Positions 17,015-24,892 of a stretch of DNA of 64,000 nt are shown here, in pieces; the stretch's first letter is position 1, and each line of letters begins with the position of its first letter. Under the pieces are notes generated by a model. That model did no database searches. It was not told the DNA's origin and saw only the letters and a program-made list of their open reading frames with translations. Location of the stretch: the NCBI GenBank assembly GCA_021773555.1, contig JAJFKA010000021.1, forward strand, positions 1 to 64,000, written 5' to 3'. This DNA is from Gammaproteobacteria bacterium (lineage in GTDB: Bacteria; Pseudomonadota; Gammaproteobacteria; Pseudomonadales; Azotimanducaceae). The position numbers were made by a program, and so were the translations under genes.

Positions 17015-17722
17015 TTGGGTTGCGGTCGCTCTGGTACCTCTATATTCGGAGAACTGTTCGAGCGGCTTCCGGGCTACCATTACTACAGCGAACCGGTTTT
17101 TGATGAGGTACTCAGGCTCGAAACGAAGTCATCTATCGCCATCAAGGTGCCAAGGGAGAGTGATCTATATCCCGGCGAGCCGGGGCTCTCTTTCCCGCTT
17201 GCACTCATGCAATCGCTGCTTCCGGATGCCGTCTATTTCTGGCAGGTCCGCCACCCCTTCGATGCCATTGCATCGCTGCGACCCGGCATCGCCAACAACT
17301 GGGGGCATCATCCCCGGCCACCTGACTGGCAAGCCTGGCTGACCGCGCCACTGATTGAACGCTGCGCACATCACTGGCAATTCATCAATGAATTCGGCTA
17401 TGCCCAGGTGCGCGATGTCGCCCTGGTCTGCACGTTCGAATCCATGATCAGGGATCCGCATCGGTTTGCACGAAGAGCAGCGAGCGCGGCGACGGTCGAT
17501 GTCGCGATGTGTACACCCGTACTGGATCGCTGGGCAAAGACCGTACAGAACACTAACAACGAACAGTTCGTGGAAGCCAGGACTTCGCGCAATCTTTCAA
17601 GGCCGGATCATGTTGTAAAAGTTGGACGTTACAGGGAGAATTTCGACGCGACCGAGCTGGCCCGAATACTACCCATCGTTAAAGCTACCGCGATGAACTT
17701 CGGCTACCAGCTGGACTCGTAA
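17015..17722 (+). CDS. Sulfotransferase-like P-loop protein; true start uncertain
   Basis: The protein has the PAPS-binding loop of sulfotransferases, GCGRSGTSIFGELFE, right at its start, then FWQVRHPFDAIAS (3'-phosphate-binding region) and a C-terminal tail (KVGRYRENFDATE) typical of this family. The first beta strand, KPVIIL, lies before the TTG at 17015, so the gene must start upstream. No ATG, GTG or TTG is in frame there before a stop. The best candidate is ATA at 16994, six bases after AAGAGG, giving ISKPVIILGCGRSGT. This would be an unusual start, a mutated ATG or a sequencing error. Confidence 0.72.
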   Translation: MGCGRSGTSIFGELFERLPGYHYYSEPVFDEVLRLETKSSIAIKVPRESDLYPGEPGLSFPLALMQSLLPDAVYFWQVRHPFDAIASLRPGIANNWGHHPRPPDWQAWLTAPLIERCAHHWQFINEFGYAQVRDVALVCTFESMIRDPHRFARRAASAATVDVAMCTPVLDRWAKTVQNTNNEQFVEARTSRNLSRPDHVVKVGRYRENFDATELARILPIVKATAMNFGYQLDS

Positions 17723-17787
17723 CTGTTCAGACCCTGACGGCGTTCGCCTGGAGGTAACTAACTATCGCACCGCGCGGAGGCATCGAC

Positions 17788-18354
17788 ATGACCACTGGAA
17801 CGAGATTGACTGACCCACGTATCGTCATCACAGGAGGGCCTGGCGCAGGCAAAACGACCTTGCTGGACGCGCTGACGGAACGCTACCATTGCCGGGTCAT
17901 GCCTGACTCCGCTCGGAAGCTGATACAGCAACGGGCTTCAGCAAACTTAAGTCCACGCCCCGAACCCCTGGAATTTGCGACGACCCTGGTCGAGATGGAC
18001 GCAGCCAATTATTTGTCCGCCGGTGATCAAAAAATCTGTTTCTTCGAAAGAGGTGTGCTGGATTCCCTTGGTATGCTTCAGCATGCAGGGGGTATTACTC
18101 CGGACGAACTCGACGCTTACGTTGATCAACACCGATACAATCCTCTGGTGTTTGTGTTGCCACCTTGGCGTGAAATCTATGTCCAGGATTCCGAGCGTGA
18201 TCACTCGTATGGCCATGCTGAGGCTGTTTTCGAGTCAATAACGCGCTGGTATCGACGCTGGGATTATCGGCTCGTCGAACTACCAAAGACATCCGTACCC
18301 GAGCGGGTCGATTTTGTCGTTCAGACCCTCGCTCGGGACGGCATTAGCTTGTGA
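17788..18354 (+). CDS. P-loop ATPase (AAA_28-like)
   Basis: A 188-residue nucleotide-binding protein. Walker A is TGGPGAGKTT near residue 15. FFERGVLDSLGML provides an acidic strand end, and LVFVLPPWREIYVQDSERDHSY is a recognisable block of this predicted kinase/ATPase family. The function is unknown; members are small NTPases found alone in many bacteria. The next frame starts within its stop codon (GTGA overlap). Confidence 0.8.
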   Translation: MTTGTRLTDPRIVITGGPGAGKTTLLDALTERYHCRVMPDSARKLIQQRASANLSPRPEPLEFATTLVEMDAANYLSAGDQKICFFERGVLDSLGMLQHAGGITPDELDAYVDQHRYNPLVFVLPPWREIYVQDSERDHSYGHAEAVFESITRWYRRWDYRLVELPKTSVPERVDFVVQTLARDGISL

Positions 18355-18530
18355 TCGAAACCAACATTACCGGGTTGGCGCTAACACCCGTTGACCAGGA
18401 TAGTGCAGAAGCCCTCGCAGGGATCACGGCCACCAATACCGCCAGTATCCGCCTGGTAAAGCGCCTGGGTTTTGAGCTGTTCAGAGAACAGCCGACTCAC
18501 CAGAGCTATCAACTACTGGCCAACCGCTAG
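18351..18530 (+). pseudogene. GNAT acetyltransferase remnant with internal deletion
   Basis: A 59-codon frame from GTG 18351, overlapping the previous stop. The first 24 residues read like the N-terminus of a GNAT protein (ITGLALTPVDQDSAEAL), then jump directly to the C-terminal part (NTASIRLVKRLGFELFRE) that normally comes after about 100 further residues. The acetyl-CoA-binding loop is missing, so it cannot be an active enzyme. The frame remains open across the junction, so the deletion was in frame. Confidence 0.6.
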
Positions 18531-18550
18531 CGTTGTCACCGGGTAATTTC

Positions 18551-18922
18551 CTAAACCCTTGTGTGATCTTCTACATGACTGGAGTTGACCGTTATTCTGT
18601 TGCCGCCTGGTTCCACCACGGTAAACCAGTCGTGGATATCACCGCGGTTGAGTTCACTGACATCGAGCGCTAACGACTTGAATCTGGCGTAGGTGCTATC
18701 GATGTCCTCAACCATGAAGTCCACATCGCACTCGCTGTCTCCGGCGTCTGAGTCTTCGATGAGAATGAGATGCGTACCACCACGGAGTTCACAGATCGCC
18801 ACCTCGTCATTTCTGAACACGGCACGGAGTCCAATGAGCTGCATAAAGTCGTGTGACCCGGCAAGATCAGAGGTTTTCATTGAAACATGACCAATCCACA
18901 GGTCTGGTCTGTCATTGTCCAT
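18551..18922 (-). CDS. VOC family protein
   Basis: A 123-residue glyoxalase-fold protein. It begins WIGHVSMKTSDLAGSHDFM with a metal-type His and has ELRGGTHLILIED in the middle; the end, FTVVEPGGNRITVNSSH, has Thr where the Glu ligand usually stands, so metal binding is uncertain. AAGGAG precedes ATG 18922. It converges on the GNAT remnant and is probably a single-gene unit. Confidence 0.82.
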   Translation of the reverse strand: MDNDRPDLWIGHVSMKTSDLAGSHDFMQLIGLRAVFRNDEVAICELRGGTHLILIEDSDAGDSECDVDFMVEDIDSTYARFKSLALDVSELNRGDIHDWFTVVEPGGNRITVNSSHVEDHTRV

Positions 18923-18984
18923 CAGTGTGCTCCTTATCGATTATCAATGCTGGCGGCGGATGCCGCGCTGTTGTTCATTCAGAC

Positions 18985-19629
18985 TCAACCTCCGTTAAGT
19001 TTATCCAACTGGTCCTGAAGAAAAACGCGCGAACGAATGTCGATCGGCAATGCCAGATAGCGCTGCAACTCTGTCTTCGTATGTTTACGGTGATAGTCAT
19101 GAAAAAATGTCACCGTCGAGATACTGTCTCGATCATAAGGAATCAGTTCAGCGTGATCACCTGCCGCGATCGTGCCGCTGTTTGTCACTCGAAAATAGAT
19201 GCCCGGTCTGCCTGCCTGCATGAATGCTTTCGCGAAGCCGGTGTCGCCCATCACCGTTGCCAGGGTCGCACAGGGAATCCGCGGCGCGGTCACCTCCAGT
19301 TCAAGATTGGCGAAGCGCAGGCGGTCACCCACAAACAACTCCGGCGATTCCAAACCCGCGACCGAGAGGTTTTCTCCGAAGCTGCCAGATGCCACGACCC
19401 TGCCCAGCTGTCCGCTCCACCAGTCATAGTCTTCTGTTCTGTAAAGGTAAACAGCCTGGTCCGGACCACCATGAACGGTTGTATCACAGATCACATCCTG
19501 GGCCAGGCCCAGTTCGCTGACTGTCACCGGACCCTCGACGGCAGTCTTGAAGATTCCTGTGTCAATGACGCCGTCCTTTCGTTCAAGTTTTGATCTGGCG
19601 CCCACATTGACCTGCTGAACAACAATCAT
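18985..19629 (-). CDS. MOSC-domain protein (YiiM-like)
   Basis: A 214-residue MOSC protein. The domain has VHGGPDQAVYLY, SGSFGENLSVAGL and the conserved-Cys segment APRIPCATLA. In relatives such as YiiM the Cys binds molybdenum cofactor and the protein reduces N-hydroxylated bases and related compounds. The C-terminal 50 residues form a helical tail, as in YiiM. The start at ATG 19629 gives the usual N-terminus. It is cytoplasmic; neighbours give no further hint. Confidence 0.85.
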   Translation of the reverse strand: MIVVQQVNVGARSKLERKDGVIDTGIFKTAVEGPVTVSELGLAQDVICDTTVHGGPDQAVYLYRTEDYDWWSGQLGRVVASGSFGENLSVAGLESPELFVGDRLRFANLELEVTAPRIPCATLATVMGDTGFAKAFMQAGRPGIYFRVTNSGTIAAGDHAELIPYDRDSISTVTFFHDYHRKHTKTELQRYLALPIDIRSRVFLQDQLDKLNGG

Positions 19630-19686
19630 ATTTACAACCCTTACATCGAAATGCTGAATTATACCAACGTCATCATCCGGCCGAAA

Positions 19687-20832
19687 TCAGTGGTGGATTC
19701 TTACGCGCGACAGACTCACGGGAATGAACAGCAGCAGCGCAGCGACTGAAAGCACTGCCCCGATCCAGTTAATGGCAACACAACTGTCTCCGGTTAACAG
19801 GTATCCCGCGATAAGTGGCCCAAGTGCAACCCCGGTTCCCTGGGCAAACGGCAGGATGCCCATCACCCGACCGCTGGCATCCGCCGCCGCCAGTGCACTT
19901 AACTGATAGGGCGCCCAAAGATTCCAGCCGACCGAGTAAACAATGATCGCGATGGCATACATCTCGATGCTCATACCCTGAATGAGTAAAAACAGCGCAA
20001 GCAGTTGCAGGGCGAGGGCCACGACCATGGGCCAGAACCGTGTGTACCGGTTGCCTAACCACGCCGGTAAGAAAGCACCACTCACCGAGGCAATCAGTGA
20101 AATAGCCAGTATGTTGCCGATTTCCTGACCAGTGAACCCCTCGCTGACACCCATGCGCTCCACAAATCCCCAGACGGCCGTGACCCCGGTCATAAATACA
20201 GCAGCGCCAATCAGGCCAATAAACGGGCGCCATCCCGGCCACAGGAGCAACGGACCAGCCGGGGCATCAACACCCCTGGCGGGCAATCGCAGGGTCGCGA
20301 TCATTGCCAGCACAGTGCAAAAAATCTGGATATAAAAGATGGCATTCAGACCATACTGCACAAGCCACCCAGGCAGCAGCACAAAAAACAGCCCCGGTGC
20401 GAGTATTTGACCGACCACGGCAAAAGCGAAGTTTCTGTCGACTTTCAGTGTGTCACCGAGGGCTGCATAACCGATACATAGCAGCCCCCCCTCGGACACA
20501 CCTGCGAGTGCCCGGGTCAGGGCCAGCCAGGCAAAGGTGTGATTGGTGCTGGCCAGACCATTGGCGATGATCAGACCAAGGCAACATGCTATGGCCGCGA
20601 CCCGCCAGTTAGCCAATCTGATCCAGGCAAGGCTCGATAACGAAATCAGCGCGACACCCAGTAATTCAATTGTCGCCAGGTTACCAACCTCGGCGCCATC
20701 GAATCCCGCGTGATCCGCCAGCGCACCGATATACATCGGCATCAGCAGGAAAAACATCGCGCCGACAATGACCAGTACCATCATCGCGCCAATGGCCGAG
20801 GTGCTGTTCAGCGAAGCGGAATTATCAGCCAT
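19687..20832 (-). CDS. MFS transporter
   Basis: A 381-residue integral membrane protein with about 12 hydrophobic segments, beginning SAIGAMMVLVIVGAMFFLLMP. The length and the weak repeat between halves agree with the major facilitator superfamily. A conserved region around ALAGVSEGGLLCIGYAALGD resembles the helix 4-5 area of drug- or sugar-type MFS members. The substrate cannot be assigned. It is monocistronic and divergent from the exported Hsp20-like gene. Confidence 0.83.
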   Translation of the reverse strand: MADNSASLNSTSAIGAMMVLVIVGAMFFLLMPMYIGALADHAGFDGAEVGNLATIELLGVALISLSSLAWIRLANWRVAAIACCLGLIIANGLASTNHTFAWLALTRALAGVSEGGLLCIGYAALGDTLKVDRNFAFAVVGQILAPGLFFVLLPGWLVQYGLNAIFYIQIFCTVLAMIATLRLPARGVDAPAGPLLLWPGWRPFIGLIGAAVFMTGVTAVWGFVERMGVSEGFTGQEIGNILAISLIASVSGAFLPAWLGNRYTRFWPMVVALALQLLALFLLIQGMSIEMYAIAIIVYSVGWNLWAPYQLSALAAADASGRVMGILPFAQGTGVALGPLIAGYLLTGDSCVAINWIGAVLSVAALLLFIPVSLSRVRIHH

Positions 20833-20931
20833 TGAGGTATTCTGTAACGTGCATTTTTAATGCCCGGTTATCTTGAATCACACGCAACAATCCTTACTTA
20901 GAAAAGCACATTCTCTTCCAGGGAGTTAACC

Positions 20932-21465
20932 ATGAATCAGAAATCGTTCGCACTGATTTTCGCGGCATTCCTAATCGGCCTCGGCACTATGTACGCGGCC
21001 CAGCGCTGGACTGCATCACCCGCACATGAACCTTTCACCGAATCCGCGCTGGATCGGCTCTTTGGCGATGAATTTTTCCGCCAGTCCCGGGACCCATTCA
21101 GCGAGATGGATCGCTTTCAAAGAGAACTGGATAAACACTTTGAACGACGAAATTCGTTGTTTGACGGCTGGTTTGAAAAGCAGTTTGGCGACTGGCCGGC
21201 CAGCAAAATTACCATGAATGAAGATACCGGCTATCTCTACTACAGACTCGATACCGGCGGGCAGGCCGTGACCGATACTTCCCTCGAGGTTGCCGAAGAG
21301 GCGATTTCATTCAACGCCACCCTAACCTCAACAAGCGCCGGTAGCCGTTCGTCCCGGTCAATTTCGCAAAGATTTCCGCTGCCCGGAGGGGTGGACCCAA
21401 ATTCCGCTTTATTGACCGTCGAGGATGACGAAATCGTGATCCGACTAACAAAGCGTAAACAATAG
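20932..21465 (+). CDS. Exported Hsp20/alpha-crystallin-like protein
   Basis: A 177-residue protein with an N-terminal hydrophobic segment (FALIFAAFLIGLGTMYA) that could be a signal peptide or anchor. After an acidic, Phe-rich linker (residues about 30-85) comes a beta-sandwich-like part (YRLDTGGQAVTDTSLEVAEE ... QRFPLPGGVDPNSA ... VEDDEIVIRLTK) that follows the alpha-crystallin pattern, including the PLPxxVDPxxA block. If so, this is a small heat-shock-like chaperone acting outside the cytoplasm, which is less usual than cytoplasmic IbpA types. GGGAG precedes ATG 20932. Confidence 0.7.
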   Translation: MNQKSFALIFAAFLIGLGTMYAAQRWTASPAHEPFTESALDRLFGDEFFRQSRDPFSEMDRFQRELDKHFERRNSLFDGWFEKQFGDWPASKITMNEDTGYLYYRLDTGGQAVTDTSLEVAEEAISFNATLTSTSAGSRSSRSISQRFPLPGGVDPNSALLTVEDDEIVIRLTKRKQ

Positions 21466-21584
21466 GTGAATTTGGGGAATATATTAGAGTCCAATTATTC
21501 CATTAAATTCTTTATCGTTCGCTGCTAAATTTCTCCTCCCAAATCGGGCTACTCCCAATTATCAATTAGTTAAGAGGATCTGAC

Positions 21585-23189
21585 ATGTCAGCCTACCTGA
21601 AAGAAATCAAAGGGCTCACCAAACTGCGCGACGGCCACCAGGAGACATGGAAAGGCATCAGCGCGGAGTATGCCGCTCGCATGCGAATGCAAAACAGATT
21701 CAAGACCGGTCTTGATATTGCCCAGTACACCGCCGACATCATGCGCCGCGACATGGCGGATTACGATCAGGATTCCGCACAATACACCCAGTCGCTCGGC
21801 TGCTGGCATGGCTTTACCGCCCAGCAACTGGCGATGTCCGTTAAGAAACACCGTGGCACGATGGACAAGAGTTACATCTACCTGAGCGGCTGGATGGTGG
21901 CAGCACTGCGATCGCAGTTCGGTCCGCTGCCGGACCAGAGCATGCACGAAAAGACATCTGTGCCCAGCCTGATTGAAGAAATATATACGTTCCTCAAGCA
22001 GGCTGACGCCCGGGAGCTTCGCCACATCTTTATCGAACTCGACGAGGCCCGCGCAAACGGCGGCGATGTCGACTCAATCCTGGCTAGAATTGATGGTTTT
22101 CAGACCCATGTGGTACCGATCATTGCCGATATCGATGCAGGTTTTGGTAACGAAGAGGCAACTTACCTGCTGGCCAAGAAAATGATCGAAGCCGGCGCCT
22201 GCGCCATTCAGGTGGAAAATCAGGTATCTGACGCCAAGCAGTGCGGACACCAGGCCGGTAAAGTTACCGTGCCACACGAGGATTTCCTGTCGAAAATTAA
22301 CGCGATCCGCTATGCGTTTCTGGAACTGGGTATCGAAAACGGCATCATCGTGGCGCGGACCGACTCACTCGGCGCCAGTCTTACCCAGAAGATCCCGGTC
22401 TCTAAAGAACGTGGTGACCTGGCAAGTAAATACAATGACTTCCTCGAAACCAACGAGATTCACGATCTGAAGGAATTGCAGGAAAACGACATCACCATTC
22501 ACCAGAAGGGTCGACTGGTTAAGCCGGTACGGCTGGATAACGGTCTGTACTCGTTCCGTGAAGGAACCGGATTTGATCGCGTGGTACTCGACTGCGTCAC
22601 CAGCCTGACCCACGGTGCTGATTTGCTGTGGATTGAGACCGAAAAGCCCAATGTCGCACAAATCGCCGAAATGGTGGATGAGGTCCGCAAGTTCGTCCCG
22701 GACGCGAAACTGGTTTACAACAACTCGCCCTCATTTAACTGGACGCTCGCATTCCGCGAACAGGTATACGGCGAGTGGGTTGCTGCAGGCAAAGATGTTT
22801 CGGCCTATCCAGACCCCGCCAAGACCGATAAAGGGCTGATGTCGGTGGATCTGGACGATTCTGAACTGGCTGCCGAAGCAGACGCACTGGTGCAGCAGTT
22901 TCAGCGTGACTCATCCAGGGAAGCTGGTATTTTCCACCATTTGATCACGCTACCGACCTATCATGAGACAGCACTGGGCACAGATATTCTGTCCGAGGGT
23001 TATTTCGGCGATCTCGGTATGCTTGCATACGTGCGAGACGTTCAACGCCAGGAAATTCGTCGTGACATGGCGTCCGTCAAACACCAGGATCTGGCCGGAT
23101 CTAATATCGGCGATGACCACAAGGAATACTTCTCGGGTGAAAATGCATTGCTCGCGGGCGGAAAAGACAACACCATGAATCAATTCTAG
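21585..23189 (+). CDS. aceA: Isocitrate lyase
   Basis: A 534-residue isocitrate lyase splitting isocitrate into glyoxylate and succinate, the first step of the glyoxylate shunt needed for growth on acetate or fatty acids. It follows the long Pseudomonas-type sequence nearly throughout: YTQSLGCWHGF, WMVAALRSQFGPLPDQSMHEKT, HVVPIIADIDAGFGN, and the catalytic loop KQCGHQ. The C-terminus GKDNTMNQF matches too. AAGAGGA precedes the ATG. A strong terminator follows. No malate synthase gene is nearby. Confidence 0.95.
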   Translation: MSAYLKEIKGLTKLRDGHQETWKGISAEYAARMRMQNRFKTGLDIAQYTADIMRRDMADYDQDSAQYTQSLGCWHGFTAQQLAMSVKKHRGTMDKSYIYLSGWMVAALRSQFGPLPDQSMHEKTSVPSLIEEIYTFLKQADARELRHIFIELDEARANGGDVDSILARIDGFQTHVVPIIADIDAGFGNEEATYLLAKKMIEAGACAIQVENQVSDAKQCGHQAGKVTVPHEDFLSKINAIRYAFLELGIENGIIVARTDSLGASLTQKIPVSKERGDLASKYNDFLETNEIHDLKELQENDITIHQKGRLVKPVRLDNGLYSFREGTGFDRVVLDCVTSLTHGADLLWIETEKPNVAQIAEMVDEVRKFVPDAKLVYNNSPSFNWTLAFREQVYGEWVAAGKDVSAYPDPAKTDKGLMSVDLDDSELAAEADALVQQFQRDSSREAGIFHHLITLPTYHETALGTDILSEGYFGDLGMLAYVRDVQRQEIRRDMASVKHQDLAGSNIGDDHKEYFSGENALLAGGKDNTMNQF

Positions 23190-23215
23190 GTAGGGATAGA
23201 AGATCCTATTTTGCC

Positions 23216-23241
23216 GGGGCAGTTTATCTGCCCCTTTTTTT
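23216..23241 (+). terminator. Rho-independent terminator after aceA
   Basis: A seven-base GC-rich stem, GGGGCAG (23216-23222) and CTGCCCC (23228-23234), with a five-base loop, followed by seven T residues. It stands 27 bases after the aceA stop. Confidence 0.9.
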
Positions 23242-23284
23242 GCCTGTTTTTCAACTGAGCTGATTGACTGCCCCGGAACTCAAT

Positions 23285-24271
23285 ATGACAAACCTAACAA
23301 CGCGTCTCACCCAAAGTCTCAATATCAAGTATCCCATGATGTCGGCACCCATGAGCCGGCACAGTGGCGCCGGACTTGCCGCGGCGGTCACCAACGCCGG
23401 GGGGCTCGGTTTATTCGGCGCCCTTAACGCAGGCCGGGAGGCCTGGTTCACCGACGAGATAGCAAAGGCTCAGCAGCTACTTGGTGACCGACCCTTCGGT
23501 GTGGGCTTCATCACCCACCTGATCGAATCCCTGCCAGAATTGTTTGAGATCGCGTTGCGCCAGCGCGTGCCCGTTATCGCCTTCTCTTTCGCAGATCCAA
23601 CTCACTACATCAAGCGAGTCAAGGAGGCAGGCTTAATCGCTGTTTGCCAGGTACAAAACATGGCGCAGGCAAGCACTGTGGTCGCTGCTGGTGCCGATAT
23701 CCTCGTGGCCCAGGGGAATGAGGCCGGTGGTCACACCGGGCAATCCAGACTGATGCCCCTGCTGTTCGAGGTACTGAGTGCATTTCCAGATCTGCCGGTT
23801 CTGGCCGCAGGTGGAATCGGAACCGGCCGTGACCTGGCGGCGGTACTCAGCGCCGGTGCTGATGGCGCCTGGATCGGCACACCATTGCTGGCGACGCATG
23901 AGTGCACCGAGGTGTCTGATGAATACAAGTCCAGACTGATTGCTGCCGGGACGGACGATACGCTGTACACGCCGCTTTTTGATCTTGCGAACCACGGGGC
24001 ATTCGGCGGCACACCCTGGCCTGCGGATATCGCCGCGCGGGTAATACGAAATCGGTTCGTCGAGGAGTGGCAGGATCGTATGGTCGATGTTAACAGCGCC
24101 AACGAGGCGCTTATGTCGCAATATAGGCTAGACGTCAAAAACAGCAATCTGGATGTGAGCGTTGTTTATGCCGGTGAGTCAGTCGGTGCCGTGACCAGCA
24201 TCCGACCGGTTGCAGAAGTGATCACGGAACTGTGCGAGGGCGCGGCGCTCAATCTCGATCGCAAGAATTAA
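23285..24271 (+). CDS. Nitronate monooxygenase family protein
   Basis: A 328-residue FMN-dependent TIM-barrel protein of the NMO (2-nitropropane dioxygenase) family. Visible blocks are MMSAPMSRHSGAGLAAAVTNAGGLGLFG at the start, QGNEAGGHTG in the middle, and AGGIGTGRDLAAVLSAGADGAWIGT for FMN phosphate binding. Members oxidise alkyl nitronates or related acids; the true substrate is open. ATG 23285 is chosen over a TTG seven codons upstream. A second, different NMO lies at 38387. Confidence 0.87.
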   Translation: MTNLTTRLTQSLNIKYPMMSAPMSRHSGAGLAAAVTNAGGLGLFGALNAGREAWFTDEIAKAQQLLGDRPFGVGFITHLIESLPELFEIALRQRVPVIAFSFADPTHYIKRVKEAGLIAVCQVQNMAQASTVVAAGADILVAQGNEAGGHTGQSRLMPLLFEVLSAFPDLPVLAAGGIGTGRDLAAVLSAGADGAWIGTPLLATHECTEVSDEYKSRLIAAGTDDTLYTPLFDLANHGAFGGTPWPADIAARVIRNRFVEEWQDRMVDVNSANEALMSQYRLDVKNSNLDVSVVYAGESVGAVTSIRPVAEVITELCEGAALNLDRKN

Positions 24272-24304
24272 CCATTCACCACCAGATGAGTCCTGTGGTG
24301 TGCG

Positions 24305-24754
24305 CTATTCGGCCAGCAGCTTCGGCCAGTTTTTGTCACCGAGCGCGATGAATCCCGGTATGTCTTTACTCCAGTCAGCCTGCACATCATCGTTGTAGTT
24401 CAGGTAAAGTCTGCCATCAACAATTGTCCAGTTTTCCGGGTCACCTTTGGCTGTGTACCCCTGACTCACTGCCCAGGCACAATATCCGCCATACCGGGGT
24501 GCGTATTTCTCCGGTTCCAACAGAAACTTATCAAGGTGGCTCGCAGTGTTGAACCGCCATTCGGCGCCTTCGTACTCGGTCTTGAACTTGCGGCTTCCTT
24601 CCACCGGCTTGTTGTCCTCAAAATACGCAACCACATCGAAGCCGCCAACGGCGAGGTCTGAAAAGAATCCAGTGTAAACCGGGTCGGTTTTAGCGCTGGC
24701 TGCGAGGCTCAGGGTCAGCCCCATCGCCACCAGGAAAATCTTCGTCATGTTCAT
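24305..24754 (-). CDS. Exported YHS-domain protein
   Basis: A 149-residue protein with a signal peptide (MTKIFLVAMGLTLSLAASA). The YHS part includes GGFDVVAYFED near residue 38 and RYGGYCAWAVSQGYTA near residue 90, whose Cys is the key residue; in some relatives that position is selenocysteine, here it is TGC. The end, IPGFIALGDKNWPKL, is typical. A metal or redox role in the periplasm is likely. It is divergent from the PQQ dehydrogenase gene, with a 138-base shared promoter region. Confidence 0.82.
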   Translation of the reverse strand: MNMTKIFLVAMGLTLSLAASAKTDPVYTGFFSDLAVGGFDVVAYFEDNKPVEGSRKFKTEYEGAEWRFNTASHLDKFLLEPEKYAPRYGGYCAWAVSQGYTAKGDPENWTIVDGRLYLNYNDDVQADWSKDIPGFIALGDKNWPKLLAE

Positions 24755-24892
24755 CGGTTTCAGTCTCTTGCTGCTTTCTTATCGGACGTCAACTGACGTG
24801 TTTTGTTACAAGAGAGAATGAAGTTCCAGTCCCCTCAGGGCAGGCCGCAACTGTGATAGTCTGGAGGCTCAAAAAATCAGGCAAGCTACTCG

